Source: Bilabrum cf. latius (lineage: Eukaryota; Bigyra: Bicosoecida; Bigyra; Bicosoecida). Taken from it: 64,000 nt of DNA. The notes beneath the pieces are model-generated. The model did not search any database and was not told the DNA's origin. It saw only the letters and a program-made list of their open reading frames with translations. The number at the start of each line of letters is the position of its first letter. Position 1 is the first letter of the stretch. The stretch is from positions 248,001-312,000 of the forward strand of contig OZ237746.1 in the NCBI GenBank assembly GCA_965178125.1, written 5' to 3'. Below, one piece after another: positions 38,801 to 47,702 of this stretch. The position numbers were made by a program, and so were the translations under genes.

Positions 38801-40386
38801 CACTTTATGGTATGCGCGGTGCTCTACGTCCCCTGTATGACGCCAAGGGCTGGGCCCTTCACAAGTAGGCCAGCCGGTCACGACCAGGTGAGGTGTGGGT
38901 CCCCACCTCCTTTGTGTCCAAGGGTGGCTTCACAGTTGGGGAAATCCTCGAGGGATTCCAGGTGGCTATCCAGCGCAAAGGCGGGCGCAGTTTTCCGATG
39001 CGGGGCACCATTGACTGTCCCATCCTTCGCACTGATGCGTCGGTGACAGGCTACGGCGCCGAGCTGCTTCTCCACGACAAGGACGGCAACATCACTTCGC
39101 ACACCGGCATCCAGGGCACTTGGCCGCATCGCCTAGAGGCGAAGGATGTAGCGGCGGCAGAACTTGCAACATGTTTGTTGGCACTGGCGCATTGGCGACA
39201 GCACCTGCGTGGACGTGTGGTGCGTTTGTGGTGTGATAATGATGCTTCCGTGTAGCTGATACGCTACGGCAGACCCAAGAGCCACATCATGGCAGCCTTA
39301 CTTCGCCCTATCTTCGTACTGCAGACAACGCAAGATGTGCAGATTCACGTGAAACACATTCCTGGCGAGGACAACGTCGTTGCGGACGCTTTGAGCCGCG
39401 GCTCACAGGAGGCATACACGCACCTGGACGCGGTGTATCCGGTCAACTGTCCCACGCCGATCTGGAACACCTTGTCCAAGCACGACCATTTCACGCTGGT
39501 GGCCACTCTGGACTCAGTGGGTTGCGCACGGCGTGGGGGCACTTCGACAACTTCCTCACGTGGTACGACATCGACCGCAGCTTCATGGACGGGCATCTTC
39601 CAGCAGCTCGCAGACTCTTCGCGTTCAGGCTCAATGCAGCGCTCTCGAGATTCGCAGTCTTCTTAGGGGAATGTTCGCCTCTCAGTGGCGGCACCATCGC
39701 TACATACACCAGAAATGCCTAGCGAGTCGTCATCGAGTCCACAGGAGCGTGCGGCGTCCCACGGTCAAGCTAGCTCGACAGCATCCTCCGGTACTACCAC
39801 AAAGCATCGCCATCGGCGCACCCGTTGCGTCGATCTTCAGCCCCACTCCGCGCAATCCGACGGTGTTTCTCGACAGCCGGTTGCAGCACAACAGAGTAGG
39901 CTGCTCGGGCAGCTGTCTGTCTCTGCTTCTGTGGGGGCCTCCGGCTGGGAGAGCTCGTCGGTGCGTCCAGACGACAAGCCGGCCTCCAATGGCAGCAAGT
40001 GCAGTTCATCACGCGAGACGGACGCATCCATGGTGTTGCCATCCGCCTGGGCCTCCACAAAGCCGACGGCCCAGCCAAGTTCTCCATCCAAGCCGCAGAG
40101 CCCATCGCAGTCCATTGCAGAGCCGGACGATGGGCAGTCACAGGCAGCAGGTTCTGCGGCGTGCGAGCCTTCGTGGCGTGGGCAGCAGCGAGCCACGCCC
40201 CAACTGCAGGCGCAGACGAAGACTACGCCCGGTAGCTGGCGCTCAGCTGCCCCACGTCAGGGCCAGTCTTCGTGGCGAACACGAAGCCGATCGTCAAGGC
40301 GCAGGTAGTACGGGCGCTCCGCAGCTTCTGCTCACGAGAAGTTGCAGGAGCGGTGCACGGACATTCCATCCGCATCGCGGCAGTGA
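35851..40386 (+). CDS. DIRS gag-like/reverse transcriptase/RNase H polyprotein
   Basis: One frame from ATG 35851 to UGA 40384-40386 (about 1,511 codons) with UAG as Gln. A gag-like N-terminus includes a Gly/Arg/Ser-rich stretch near residue 350-400. The RT has LVIPKKDSTKLRFLQD, YVVDISSYFRVLP (motif A, about residue 750), LSMGSSSSPAFA, and FVDD (883-886, the YxDD-box position). An RNase H domain follows with RTDASVTGYGAELL near 1060 and CDNDASV. Recognisable homology ends near nt 39510; beyond that the frame overlaps the recombinase gene and is Ser/Pro/Gln-rich, so the real protein may end earlier or by frameshift. The product copies element RNA into DNA. Confidence 0.85.
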
Positions 40387-40580
40387 TGTGTTTGGACCGT
40401 GCTGGGGTCGCCTTCGAGGTCATTAGGCGATTTGGCAGATGGAAGTCGGCATCTGCATGCGAGGTGTACTTGCGGGGCGTCAGGGAAGGCTTGCCTCCTC
40501 TGGAGCTCGGCGGCAGGAGCCTCGATTTGAACAGGCCAGTGTGGGTGCTGGCCAGCGCGCTGCGGCTGAACTTGGAGTGA
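39522..40580 (+). CDS. DIRS tyrosine recombinase
   Basis: About 353 codons in the frame -1 relative to RT/RNase H, ending at UGA 40578-40580; there is no obvious ATG, so it may be expressed by frameshift or from an upstream non-AUG start near 39510. The N-terminal SAM-like region reads WGHFDNFLTWYDID. The catalytic fold shows GLRLGEL (Arg about 141), HSIR (His 281, Arg 284), FGRW, and Tyr about 316 in EVYLRG. This recombinase replaces the integrase of LTR elements and inserts a circular DNA intermediate. UAG codons (39720 and others) are in frame. The set of catalytic residues appears complete. Confidence 0.85.
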
Positions 40581-40620
40581 GCCACACAGCCGCAGCGTAC
40601 AAGACATGGCGGTAAGATTT

Positions 40621-40750
40621 GGCGGAGTAGTGCACGTGCTCTTCCCAGCCCCGGTCAGTCCGGTCAAGGGTCGCGCACAGGCACAGCTTTGTCAGGTCTT
40701 GCCATGTCTGATTGTTAACGAGACTAGGTTGCGCGTACACTCTGGCATCA
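40621..40750 (+). repeat. split direct repeat B1
   Basis: 130 bp beginning GGCGGAGTAG and ending CTCTGGCATCA; matches 40953-41082. It abuts A2 directly. Confidence 0.92.
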
Positions 40751-40925
40751 TGATCCTAACGCCGGATGGGGTTCGGTGTTGATGCCAGAGTGGGAGCGCG
40801 TGAACGTCTCGTTGGGTTCCGATGGCGGTTGCGACCGGGAAGGTGCGACCAAGCCAACGGATTGCTTGCGATGACGCGCATACCCTCTCTGTGTTCAGGA
40901 GAGGGGCGGAGATTGGGTAATTTTT
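40751..40925 (+). repeat. split direct repeat A2
   Basis: 175 bp, a copy of A1. A ~27-bp CT-rich spacer separates it from B2. Confidence 0.92.
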
Positions 40926-40952
40926 GCCCACCCTCCCAACCCCCTCCTCCTC

Positions 40953-41082
40953 GGCGGAGTAGTGCACGTGCTCTTCCCAGCCCCGGTCAGTCCGGTCAAG
41001 GGTCGCGCACAGGCACAGCTTTGTCAGGTCTTGCCATGTCTGATTGTTAACGAGACTAGGTTGCGCGTACACTCTGGCATCA
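40953..41082 (+). repeat. split direct repeat B2
   Basis: 130 bp, a copy of B1; it ends at the right junction with viral DNA. Confidence 0.92.
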
Positions 41083-41507
41083 AGGATAGAAAGGATTTTA
41101 AGGATGAGAAAGCAAAAAGTACAAAGAATAAAATAATCATATTGTAGGAGATGTTATAGACGCTTAAATTGAATAAATTTGATTTAAGTTATACACGTAA
41201 AAATGAGAAATCCATTAAATATATAGAAATGGGTAAAAGATATGTAGAAGTAAGCGGGGCGAGATTATAGAAGCCAATAGAAACCGATAGTGAATTACAC
41301 GGGGCAATCGTAAAATTATATAAGTAGTTATTTGGAAATATCAAAACCTCCTGGAGTATGGGGAATAAAAAGGATAAAAAGGATAGAGAATTAAGAATTA
41401 AATTCACCAAGGAGAAAGAATTATTTGATGAAGTTTATAAATATTAGTATCCCGAAATGAAGGACGTATACAAGGAATCCAACGAACGATTAGATTAGAA
41501 TATTTAA
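41082..41507 (+). pseudogene. primase-helicase, 3' part
   Basis: The C-terminal ~141 codons of the split viral gene: lysine-rich, with seven or so in-frame UAGs, ending at UAA 41505-41507. On its own it has no start codon or promoter. It is in phase with nt 35658 across the retroelement, which is why I treat it as the severed tail of the gene at 33307. Confidence 0.75.
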
Positions 41508-41565
41508 TACCTTTTTTATGTGTTTAAAATAACTTAAACATTATATATTTATATAATATATAGTG

Positions 41566-41868
41566 ATGAGCGATATTTAGAGTTCAAGCAATACATAGGA
41601 ACAACCAAAAATTAATTATATGTAGGAATATTACAAAACAAACAAAGACAAATGGAATAAAAAATATTTAGCTAGAGGAAATGAAAAAGTTAAATGCGAT
41701 GTGTGTGATTGTTATTATAGAAGGAAGGACAGAACGAGACACGAACGAACGAAGAAACACCAAAAAAATCTCAAAGAACCAAAAAAGGATATACTAGAGG
41801 AATATATCAAAAAACTTAATCAAACCCTGCTTAATAGCGGGATTAAACCACCGGAGATATCAATTTAA
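41566..41868 (+). CDS. small C2H2 zinc-finger protein
   Basis: 100 aa. A YYKTNKDKW helix precedes a finger CDVCDCYYRRKDRTRHERTKKH (Cys-x2-Cys ... His-x5-His). The same arrangement (YYRKNKEKL then CSCGG...HHCRTKKH) occurs in the 60487 gene of element 2, so this is a family conserved between the two viruses. Three UAGs are in frame near the N-terminus. The ATG is 3 nt after an ATATATAG string. It is likely nucleic-acid binding; its role is unknown. Confidence 0.7.
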
Positions 41869-41908
41869 ATTTATCTATTTATTTATTTTTTATAAATAAA
41901 AAGATTTT

Positions 41909-42430
41909 TCAACCTTTAATAACCATCCAATTAGCGGACCAATCATTAGAGGAATTACCACCCGTTAAATGAATCGTAAATCCATCGGTTCCTGCTACTA
42001 CGTGGGAAAATTCAACCGGCTCACTGGCGGGGGTGATTGTAGTAATAAAAACCAAATCACTAGAAGTCATACCCGGAACACTAGCGAATTCAGTAGCACC
42101 TCCACCACTCCAATTTACCCTTCCTTTATGCGCTACGGTGTTATTTGCTACTACTTCACCTTTTACGGTTAAATCACATTCGTGACCGTCTTCATCAAAA
42201 CTCATAACTAAACCAGCAGATGCGGTATTGGCACCGAATCGTAAAGCTTCACCCGAAGTGATGTAAGAGATACCCTTACTGTCAAGATGTAATCCTGCGT
42301 TGCTAACAACTACATCACTACTATTCACAACAGCATTTACATATAGACCACTACTATCTAATCTACCAGTTGCGACATTCTTACATTGAATAGATATATC
42401 ATTAGGTTGCGATAATCTTGCTAAGCTCAT
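41909..42430 (-). CDS. virion-type protein with LRFG-ASAG domain
   Basis: 173 aa, homologous to the 54245-54736 protein of element 2. The shared core is (A/V)LRFGxNxASAGxxxSxxExGxxCD(L/I), at about residues 65-95 here. It is rich in Ser, Thr, Val and Gly with alternating hydrophobics, as in beta-structured fibre or minor capsid proteins; that is inference only. No UAG occurs. In element 2 the homolog lies between other morphogenesis genes, which supports a structural role. The stop is UGA. Confidence 0.65.
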   Translation of the reverse strand: MSLARLSQPNDISIQCKNVATGRLDSSGLYVNAVVNSSDVVVSNAGLHLDSKGISYITSGEALRFGANTASAGLVMSFDEDGHECDLTVKGEVVANNTVAHKGRVNWSGGGATEFASVPGMTSSDLVFITTITPASEPVEFSHVVAGTDGFTIHLTGGNSSNDWSANWMVIKG

Positions 42431-42483
42431 TTTTTGTATATATAAATAAGAGAAAAACTAAAACTTATATCAAACCTATAATA

Positions 42484-43191
42484 TTAAACTTTCATTAATT
42501 TTTTAGCTCTATCTACGGCGTCCATAAAGCTATCTTTTAATGTTGGTTCATTCCATAATACAAACCTAGACCAAAAAGCGGGGGATTTATAGTCTTTAAA
42601 GTCTTCATTTATTGAATGTCTTTTAATATAATTTTTCTTTTTACGGTTTGCTTCCTTCTCTCCATCTTTATTATAATATTGTATAAAGTCCATATAAGGG
42701 GTACCATCATTCTTAATTCCACCAAAATGAACAGTAAACAGAATATTATTACCTTGAACTACTTTAATCATATATTTTTTATTTGATTTAGTTGATTTAT
42801 ATAAATTAAAAACTGGTTTAGGTCTAAATGATTTCACGTGTCCGTTATTAAATTTTTCCTTCATTGCTTCCTCTATTTCTTCCGTGTCTAATTCTCCAAA
42901 GGTTAAAGGGGTCTCTTTATTTATTCTTTTAGTGGGTCTATATATATCTCCTTTTTCCTAATATCCCTTTTCTCCCTTCTAATTCTTCCAATCCTCTAAT
43001 TTCCACCTTCTTAAATTTTTCTATGCTTCATTTAATTTAATTTTATCATATGTCCCCCCTAGTTTTTTATATGATTTAAAGTATGCTAATGAACGATAAG
43101 CTGAAGGCTTTTTATACGTTCTATTTACTTTCTCAACTGCCTGACGCCATAATTTAGGACTATTAATATAACTAGGTATATTATCATTCAT
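42484..43191 (-). CDS. DUF5872/DUF5754-like viral protein
   Basis: About 235 aa. The N-terminal part (KPSAYRSLAYFKSYKKLGG ... WKLEDWKN) resembles the small DUF5872-type domain, and the C-terminal part (KKKNYIKRHSINEDF ... SPAFWSRFVLWNE) the DUF5754-type domain, both recalled from large DNA viruses and PLVs of protists. These assignments are from memory of the patterns. Function is unknown. UAGs are in frame and the stop is UAA. The start is ATG 43191, just after ATTATATAG on the minus strand. Element 2 has a short relative at 50753. Confidence 0.65.
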
Positions 43192-43199
43192 CTATATAA

Positions 43200-43358
43200 T
43201 TAATAAAATGATAATTTTTTAATAGCGTGAGCCGTTTTCTTTCTATATTCTTCATAGACTCTTTTATTAGTTGGATTCTTCATTAATTTATTTTTTACCT
43301 TCTTTAATGCCTTCTTAATAGCATACTAAACAAAGATATTACTAATAATATTAATCAT
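43200..43358 (-). CDS. small basic protein
   Basis: 52 aa with one in-frame UAG and a UAA stop: a hydrophobic start followed by a Lys/Arg-rich helix (AIKKALKKVKNKL). It lies tightly between the polymerase and the 42484 gene on the same strand. An ATTATATAATAT string precedes the ATG. I do not recognise it. The size makes it uncertain. Confidence 0.45.
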
Positions 43359-43385
43359 ATATTATATAATTAATAAATATTTAAT

Positions 43386-44885
43386 TCAAAGCATTAAACC
43401 GCCTTTTTTTCCTTTCCTTGATATAATTTCTTCTTTTTCATTTACGACCATTAAATCATTCTATCCGTGGATAATTAATTTCTATCCTTCTTCATTTATC
43501 TATTCTTCTTTATATTCACCTAATTCTTTACCTACTTTAAAATTTAATCTTTTGTTAAATGTGATACTGTCGGTGTGAATTCGTATAATATGTTTAGCGT
43601 TGTTCTTATTCACTTTCTTCATCAATCGTTGTCTTCCATATGCCAGAATAAAAGGTTTCAATTTTCCCCAGCTATATTTAAAGGGTACTTTATGTTTCAA
43701 ATGATAAATAAATTCTCCGTCATTATCCATTTCTACACGGTCAATATCAAATTTATCTATATTTATTTTTTTATCATCTTTTGATGTAATTGTCTTTTTA
43801 GAGGAACTACATAATTTACCCCATAATGAATTTAATATTTCTTTTGCTAGATATGATTTGCTTTTTAATTTGTAGAACATTGAGACATAGGATTTAAAAA
43901 GTGTTTCACCTTTGATATATTTATCATAGGTCATAAAATTAAATTCGTCGCTTGACATCTCTATCTCACACCCATATTTAACAAACATATTCATATCAGT
44001 AAAGACATAATAAGTAAATTCATTTTCAAATACCTTCATCATTTGAAAGATATTCGGGTCGCATTTTCCACGGCTTACCTTACATTTATAAATCCCTATT
44101 TCGTTTTTATTATTAATCTATTTATTATCAATTGTTTTATAAATAGGATTTCCATATGGTAGTAGTGAATTAGATGACATAATGGCGGGGTAATGACTAT
44201 TTATATCGTAGGTGATAAACTCCTCATATTGTCCCTTCTTGTGATATTGAATCCCGCCACGCGTTGAACCTTCAATAAATACCGCTTCCTCTGGGGTTAT
44301 ATCTGGTGGGCTATCTATCATCATATTAAACATTGTAAAGAAATGAAGGGCTGTTTGTCTGATTCCATATTTCATTACATCTAATGATGGGTTCTCGTCG
44401 TGTAATTCATCACTTGCTATACTCAGCCTTAAGCTCCATTCTTTGATATCTTCATCCTCTGGGCATTCGTGAATGGTGTAATGAAGATAATATTTCTTTG
44501 AATGATAATCGGTTAGGCTCTCAACTCTATATTTATCTTTTTCAATTATTTCGGCTTTATCGGTTAATTTAACAACCATAGATTTATGGCACCGCACAAA
44601 TAAAGGTTTCATCCTCTAGACGGCTTTAAATGAACCATCTTTATATTCTAAACAAACCCTTTTAAAACTCTTTTTTTTCCTACTTAGATAATAGACCTTT
44701 ATATCGTCTTTCTCTCTAATCTCTATATCCATTTTTAAACCTGAAACAAGTTTATAAAGGTTCTTTGTAGTTATGGGCTTACCGTTAAATACCTTTTCTA
44801 GATACTTCACGGATTGAATGGGGTTATCATACTTTTTACCAAAGCATATATTTAATTGATTTAACACATTTTCGTAATTTATCAT
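43386..44885 (-). CDS. B-family DNA polymerase (element 1)
   Basis: About 499 aa. Motif A is ITYDINSHYPAIM, motif B AKEILNSLWGKLC, and motif C RIHTDSITF. No exonuclease-domain motifs are visible, and the protein is short for PolB, so it is probably polymerase-only. UAGs at about 44616, 44115, 43500 and near the C-terminus are in frame; the stop is UGA 43386-43388. It is homologous to the 60815-62656 polymerase, with a shared Gly-rich block before motif A. It presumably replicates the viral genome, possibly protein-primed as in polintons; that is inference. Confidence 0.82.
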
Positions 44886-44962
44886 TTCCTATAGTATATT
44901 ATATTCGATCCGATGGCTACCGGCGCCGTTCATGTTAAATGAACGGAGCAGGAACTTTCTTC

Positions 44963-45137
44963 AAAAATTACCCAATCTCCGCCCCTCTCCTGAACACAGA
45001 GAGGGTATGCGCGTCATCGCAAGCAATCCGTTGGCTTGGTCGCACCTTCCCGGTCGCAACCGCCATCGGAACCCAACGAGACGTTCACGCGCTCCCACTC
45101 TGGCATCAACACCGAACCCCATCCGGCGTTAGGATCA
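44963..45137 (-). repeat. solo A repeat of the DIRS element
   Basis: 175 bp matching A2 (40751-40925) end to end in inverse orientation, with no B unit or coding sequence beside it. It lies upstream of the element 1 polymerase. A short GC-rich segment (about 44914-44962) containing GTTCAT/ATGAAC inverted strings flanks it. Confidence 0.9.
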
Positions 45138-45194
45138 AATATATTTTTAAGCCATTTTAAACACATATTATAAAGTTTAAATTATAAAATGTAA

Positions 45195-45536
45195 TTATTG
45201 TTTCGGAGCAGTGAGGATTAATATAAATCTCTTCACTTGCTCATCACTTAAGAAGGTATAGCGAGAAGAAGGACTGAATAACATTACATCATCCTTTAAT
45301 TTAAATGGTGAACCAGTTCGCCAGCCTATGGGGTAGAGAGAACTAACATACGCATCATAATTTTTTAAATGGGGCTTTTGTTTTAATAACCTCTAGATAT
45401 ATTTTTTTAATAAAGTCTTCATTTCTAAATCATTATATCCATCATCTGGACGAGGAGGGAACACGAAATTATATACGGGCTTATTGTTTTTAACAAGTTG
45501 AGTTCTAACAATTTGAATATCACTTAATTTAACCAT
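45195..45536 (-). CDS. hypothetical viral protein
   Basis: 113 aa, one in-frame UAG, UAA stop. Unrecognised. It has the hydrophilic segments FPPRPDDGYNDLEMK and YPIGWRTGSPFKL and ends in a short hydrophobic helix. It is divergent from the 45629 gene; the 92-bp gap carries TATA-like strings next to both start codons. Confidence 0.55.
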
Positions 45537-45628
45537 TTTTATATATATACTATAGATATTTTATTTTTAAGCCAAATACACGCGTTTAAAATGACTTAAA
45601 GATTTTATTTTATTATAATATATATAGA

Positions 45629-46174
45629 ATGTCAAAATTTGAGAGTTATGAACCAAGCGAATTAATGGAACTTTTAGAAGAGGGAGCCGTAAAGAAAGCC
45701 AAGAAATATATTAATCAATTCTTCTTTAAAACTTTTAAAGGGATATTTTTTAATAATACCGTAGAAGATAAATTTGAACTAGTGGATGAAGACGAATTAA
45801 ATGGTTTGTATCTAACCCCTGATATGAAAACCGACAGTGCCAAAAATCCATTTGTTCCATACATTTATATGTTTTCTAGTGAGCCCCCGATTTATTATAC
45901 AGGAAATTTTGAGAGTAAAGACCCCATAATGACAATTAAAAAGAAGGACAAACCCATCAAATATATTAATTTGTCATACGGTCAATTTATACCCGAGGAA
46001 GTAGAGGAACCAGAAGAAGAAGAAGAACCAATAAGACCCAAGAAAAAGACTAAGAAGAGGAATAAGAAGAAACAAAAACGTGATAATAATAGAAATGTTG
46101 ATAAACCAGATGATGAAGATGATGATGAAGAAACCTTTAGAGACCAACTAAACGAGGCATTAAAAGATTTCTAA
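45629..46174 (+). CDS. hypothetical protein with charged C-terminus
   Basis: 181 aa without UAG. The N-terminal 120 residues look globular (Phe/Tyr-rich); then an acidic Glu run is followed by a Lys/Arg-rich stretch (about residues 137-155) and an acidic tail. Mixed-charge tails like this occur in DNA-binding or scaffold proteins, but I cannot assign a function. The ATG lies directly after ATATATATAGA. Confidence 0.6.
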   Translation: MSKFESYEPSELMELLEEGAVKKAKKYINQFFFKTFKGIFFNNTVEDKFELVDEDELNGLYLTPDMKTDSAKNPFVPYIYMFSSEPPIYYTGNFESKDPIMTIKKKDKPIKYINLSYGQFIPEEVEEPEEEEEPIRPKKKTKKRNKKKQKRDNNRNVDKPDDEDDDEETFRDQLNEALKDF

Positions 46175-46292
46175 ATAATTTAATATTTATACTAATATTA
46201 AATATGATATCTTTATTAATAATTGAACACCTTGACCATCTAATAAAAGGGCTAGAATATTAAAATATATATGGTTATCTCTATAATAAAAT

Positions 46293-46425
46293 CCATACGA
46301 TGGCTATATCCACAAATTGCGTATTAGTATATGTATTATTTAGCAAAACGTGGATGGATTAGTTTTATGAAGATGATTTGATTGATATCGTATTTCTAGC
46401 CCAAAAGTTCCATCACTTTAGAAGG
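46293..46425 (+). other. intergenic module copy 3 (possible structured RNA)
   Basis: Third copy of the module, about 120 bp after the 45629 gene. The outer stem ATCCAC/GTGGAT and inner stem TGCGTAT/ATATGTA are kept. The central part diverges and the ATGGGA arm of the second stem is lost, but the TTCCATCACTTTAGAAGG end is kept. Confidence 0.55.
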
Positions 46426-46496
46426 TTGTAATATAGCCCCTTCTAACTCCCATCATCAATATGTTAAATATTAATTTTATCATTAATATCTAATTA

Positions 46497-47048
46497 TTAT
46501 TTACCAATATGACATTTATAACAAATTGAATATTTCATATCTTTAATTCTAGACACTCCGCATTTTTTACACGCCTTTTTACCATATTTTGTAATCGTAT
46601 AACAAGACTTACAGGTTGTCCTCCAATCACTTCTAAGCATTTTACAAAGACACACATCACATCTTTTTTCATTCCTCTTTTTTTCCTCTAACTTATTCTA
46701 TTTCTTTTCTAACTCAATATGTCTTATTCCTTCACAGTGCTTATTATATCGGTCTCTTGCGACATCCTTTTTACATATTCCACACCACTTATATAAACAT
46801 TTTTTACGAATTTGATTTTCTTTATCCTTTATCATCTACTTTATACAACTAGAACCCACTTTAAAAACATATCCACTAGGGGTATGCTCTATTTCGTGCT
46901 CGGTTCGTATCTCGTGCCCACAAATACAATTACCCAATTTATCACCTTGAATAACGGTTGAGCCAATATGAATTAATTTCTTCTAAATGTCCATCCATTT
47001 TATATTACCGGTATGTTCCTATATTTGTTCAATACACTTTTTACACAT
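46497..47048 (-). CDS. cysteine-rich zinc-ribbon protein
   Basis: 183 aa with many Cys pairs: CKKC at the start, CICGHEIRTEHE, CGIC...HCEGIRH, CDVC...C, CKSC, CKKC and CYKCH. This suggests four or more zinc-binding knuckles or ribbons. Several UAGs are in frame; the stop is UAA. It is likely nucleic-acid binding, perhaps a viral transcription factor, but this is not shown. The 20-bp tandem repeat lies in its upstream region. Confidence 0.6.
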
Positions 47049-47200
47049 TCTCTATATAATATCTATATAATATAATCTTTAAGTCATTTTAAACGCGTTA
47101 TATTATAAAAAAGGGGCTTAAAAAATAGACACTATTGATATAGATGATTATATTAATTAATATTATTAAAATATTAATTAATTAGACCGGTTAAATAGTT

Positions 47201-47310
47201 CTTTGGAAAGTATGAACCTACTTTGAAAAGTATGAACCAACTTCGGAAAGTATGAACCTACTTTGAAAAGTGTGAACCAACTTCGGAAAGTATGAACCTA
47301 CTTTGGAAAG
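47201..47310. repeat. 20-bp tandem repeat, 5.5 units
   Basis: Units of the form CTTTGGAAAGTATGAACCTA in two alternating variants (CTTTG...CCTA and CTTCG...CCAA), giving a 40-bp higher period. No spacers intervene. It is iteron-like and lies between the zinc-ribbon gene and the 47365 gene. Confidence 0.85.
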
Positions 47311-47364
47311 TATCATTCACAGGTCATATATTTATTTAATATGTATAAATAAATAATAAAATGA

Positions 47365-47655
47365 TTATCTTGCCTTATATAATTGAATGGGTTTCTTTTC
47401 TAATAGACAAACAGCCAAATAATGAAGTACAATGTCATCATCTCTATACTTATTCCTCGTCTAAATAATACATTTATAGGTTGAATATTTGAGATATAAT
47501 AGCTTCTCTCTACTGTCTTTTTTTAATTGATTGGTGATTTCTTTTACCTAATCACTGTTTGTAAAAATTACGGTCAAAACTCCATCAATTTCTGTCTGGA
47601 TATAGACATCGTGTGTAGGCGGTAGATTCTCAATAATTTTATTTAACTTTTCCAT
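47365..47655 (-). CDS. hypothetical viral protein
   Basis: 96 aa with two in-frame UAGs and a UAA stop. Unrecognised. Alternating strands and helices (VYIQTEIDGVLTVIFTNSD; REKLLYLKYSTYKC) suggest a small alpha/beta fold. It lies just after the MCP 3' end on the same strand. Confidence 0.5.
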
Positions 47656-47702
47656 TTGATATATATTAGTTAGTTAATATATATTTAAGTCATTTTAAAC
47701 GT

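Larger units (their letters stand above)
35660..41082 (+). mobile_element. PAT-like DIRS retrotransposon
   Basis: 5.4 kb, GC-rich against AT-rich viral flanks. It has the split direct repeats typical of PAT/Ngaro-type DIRS elements: A1 at the left end, then ORFs, then B1-A2-B2. It encodes gag-like, reverse transcriptase, RNase H and tyrosine recombinase domains. No target-site duplication is seen: viral codons GAA TTA on the left and AAG GAT on the right are contiguous in frame, as expected for recombinase-mediated insertion. Confidence 0.9.

Noticed and set aside
35660-41082. LTR retrotransposon
   Set aside because: The repeats are split (A1, B1-A2-B2) and the element has a tyrosine recombinase, not a DDE integrase.
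47201-47310. CRISPR array
   Set aside because: The 20-bp units are directly adjacent with no spacers, and the setting is eukaryotic.
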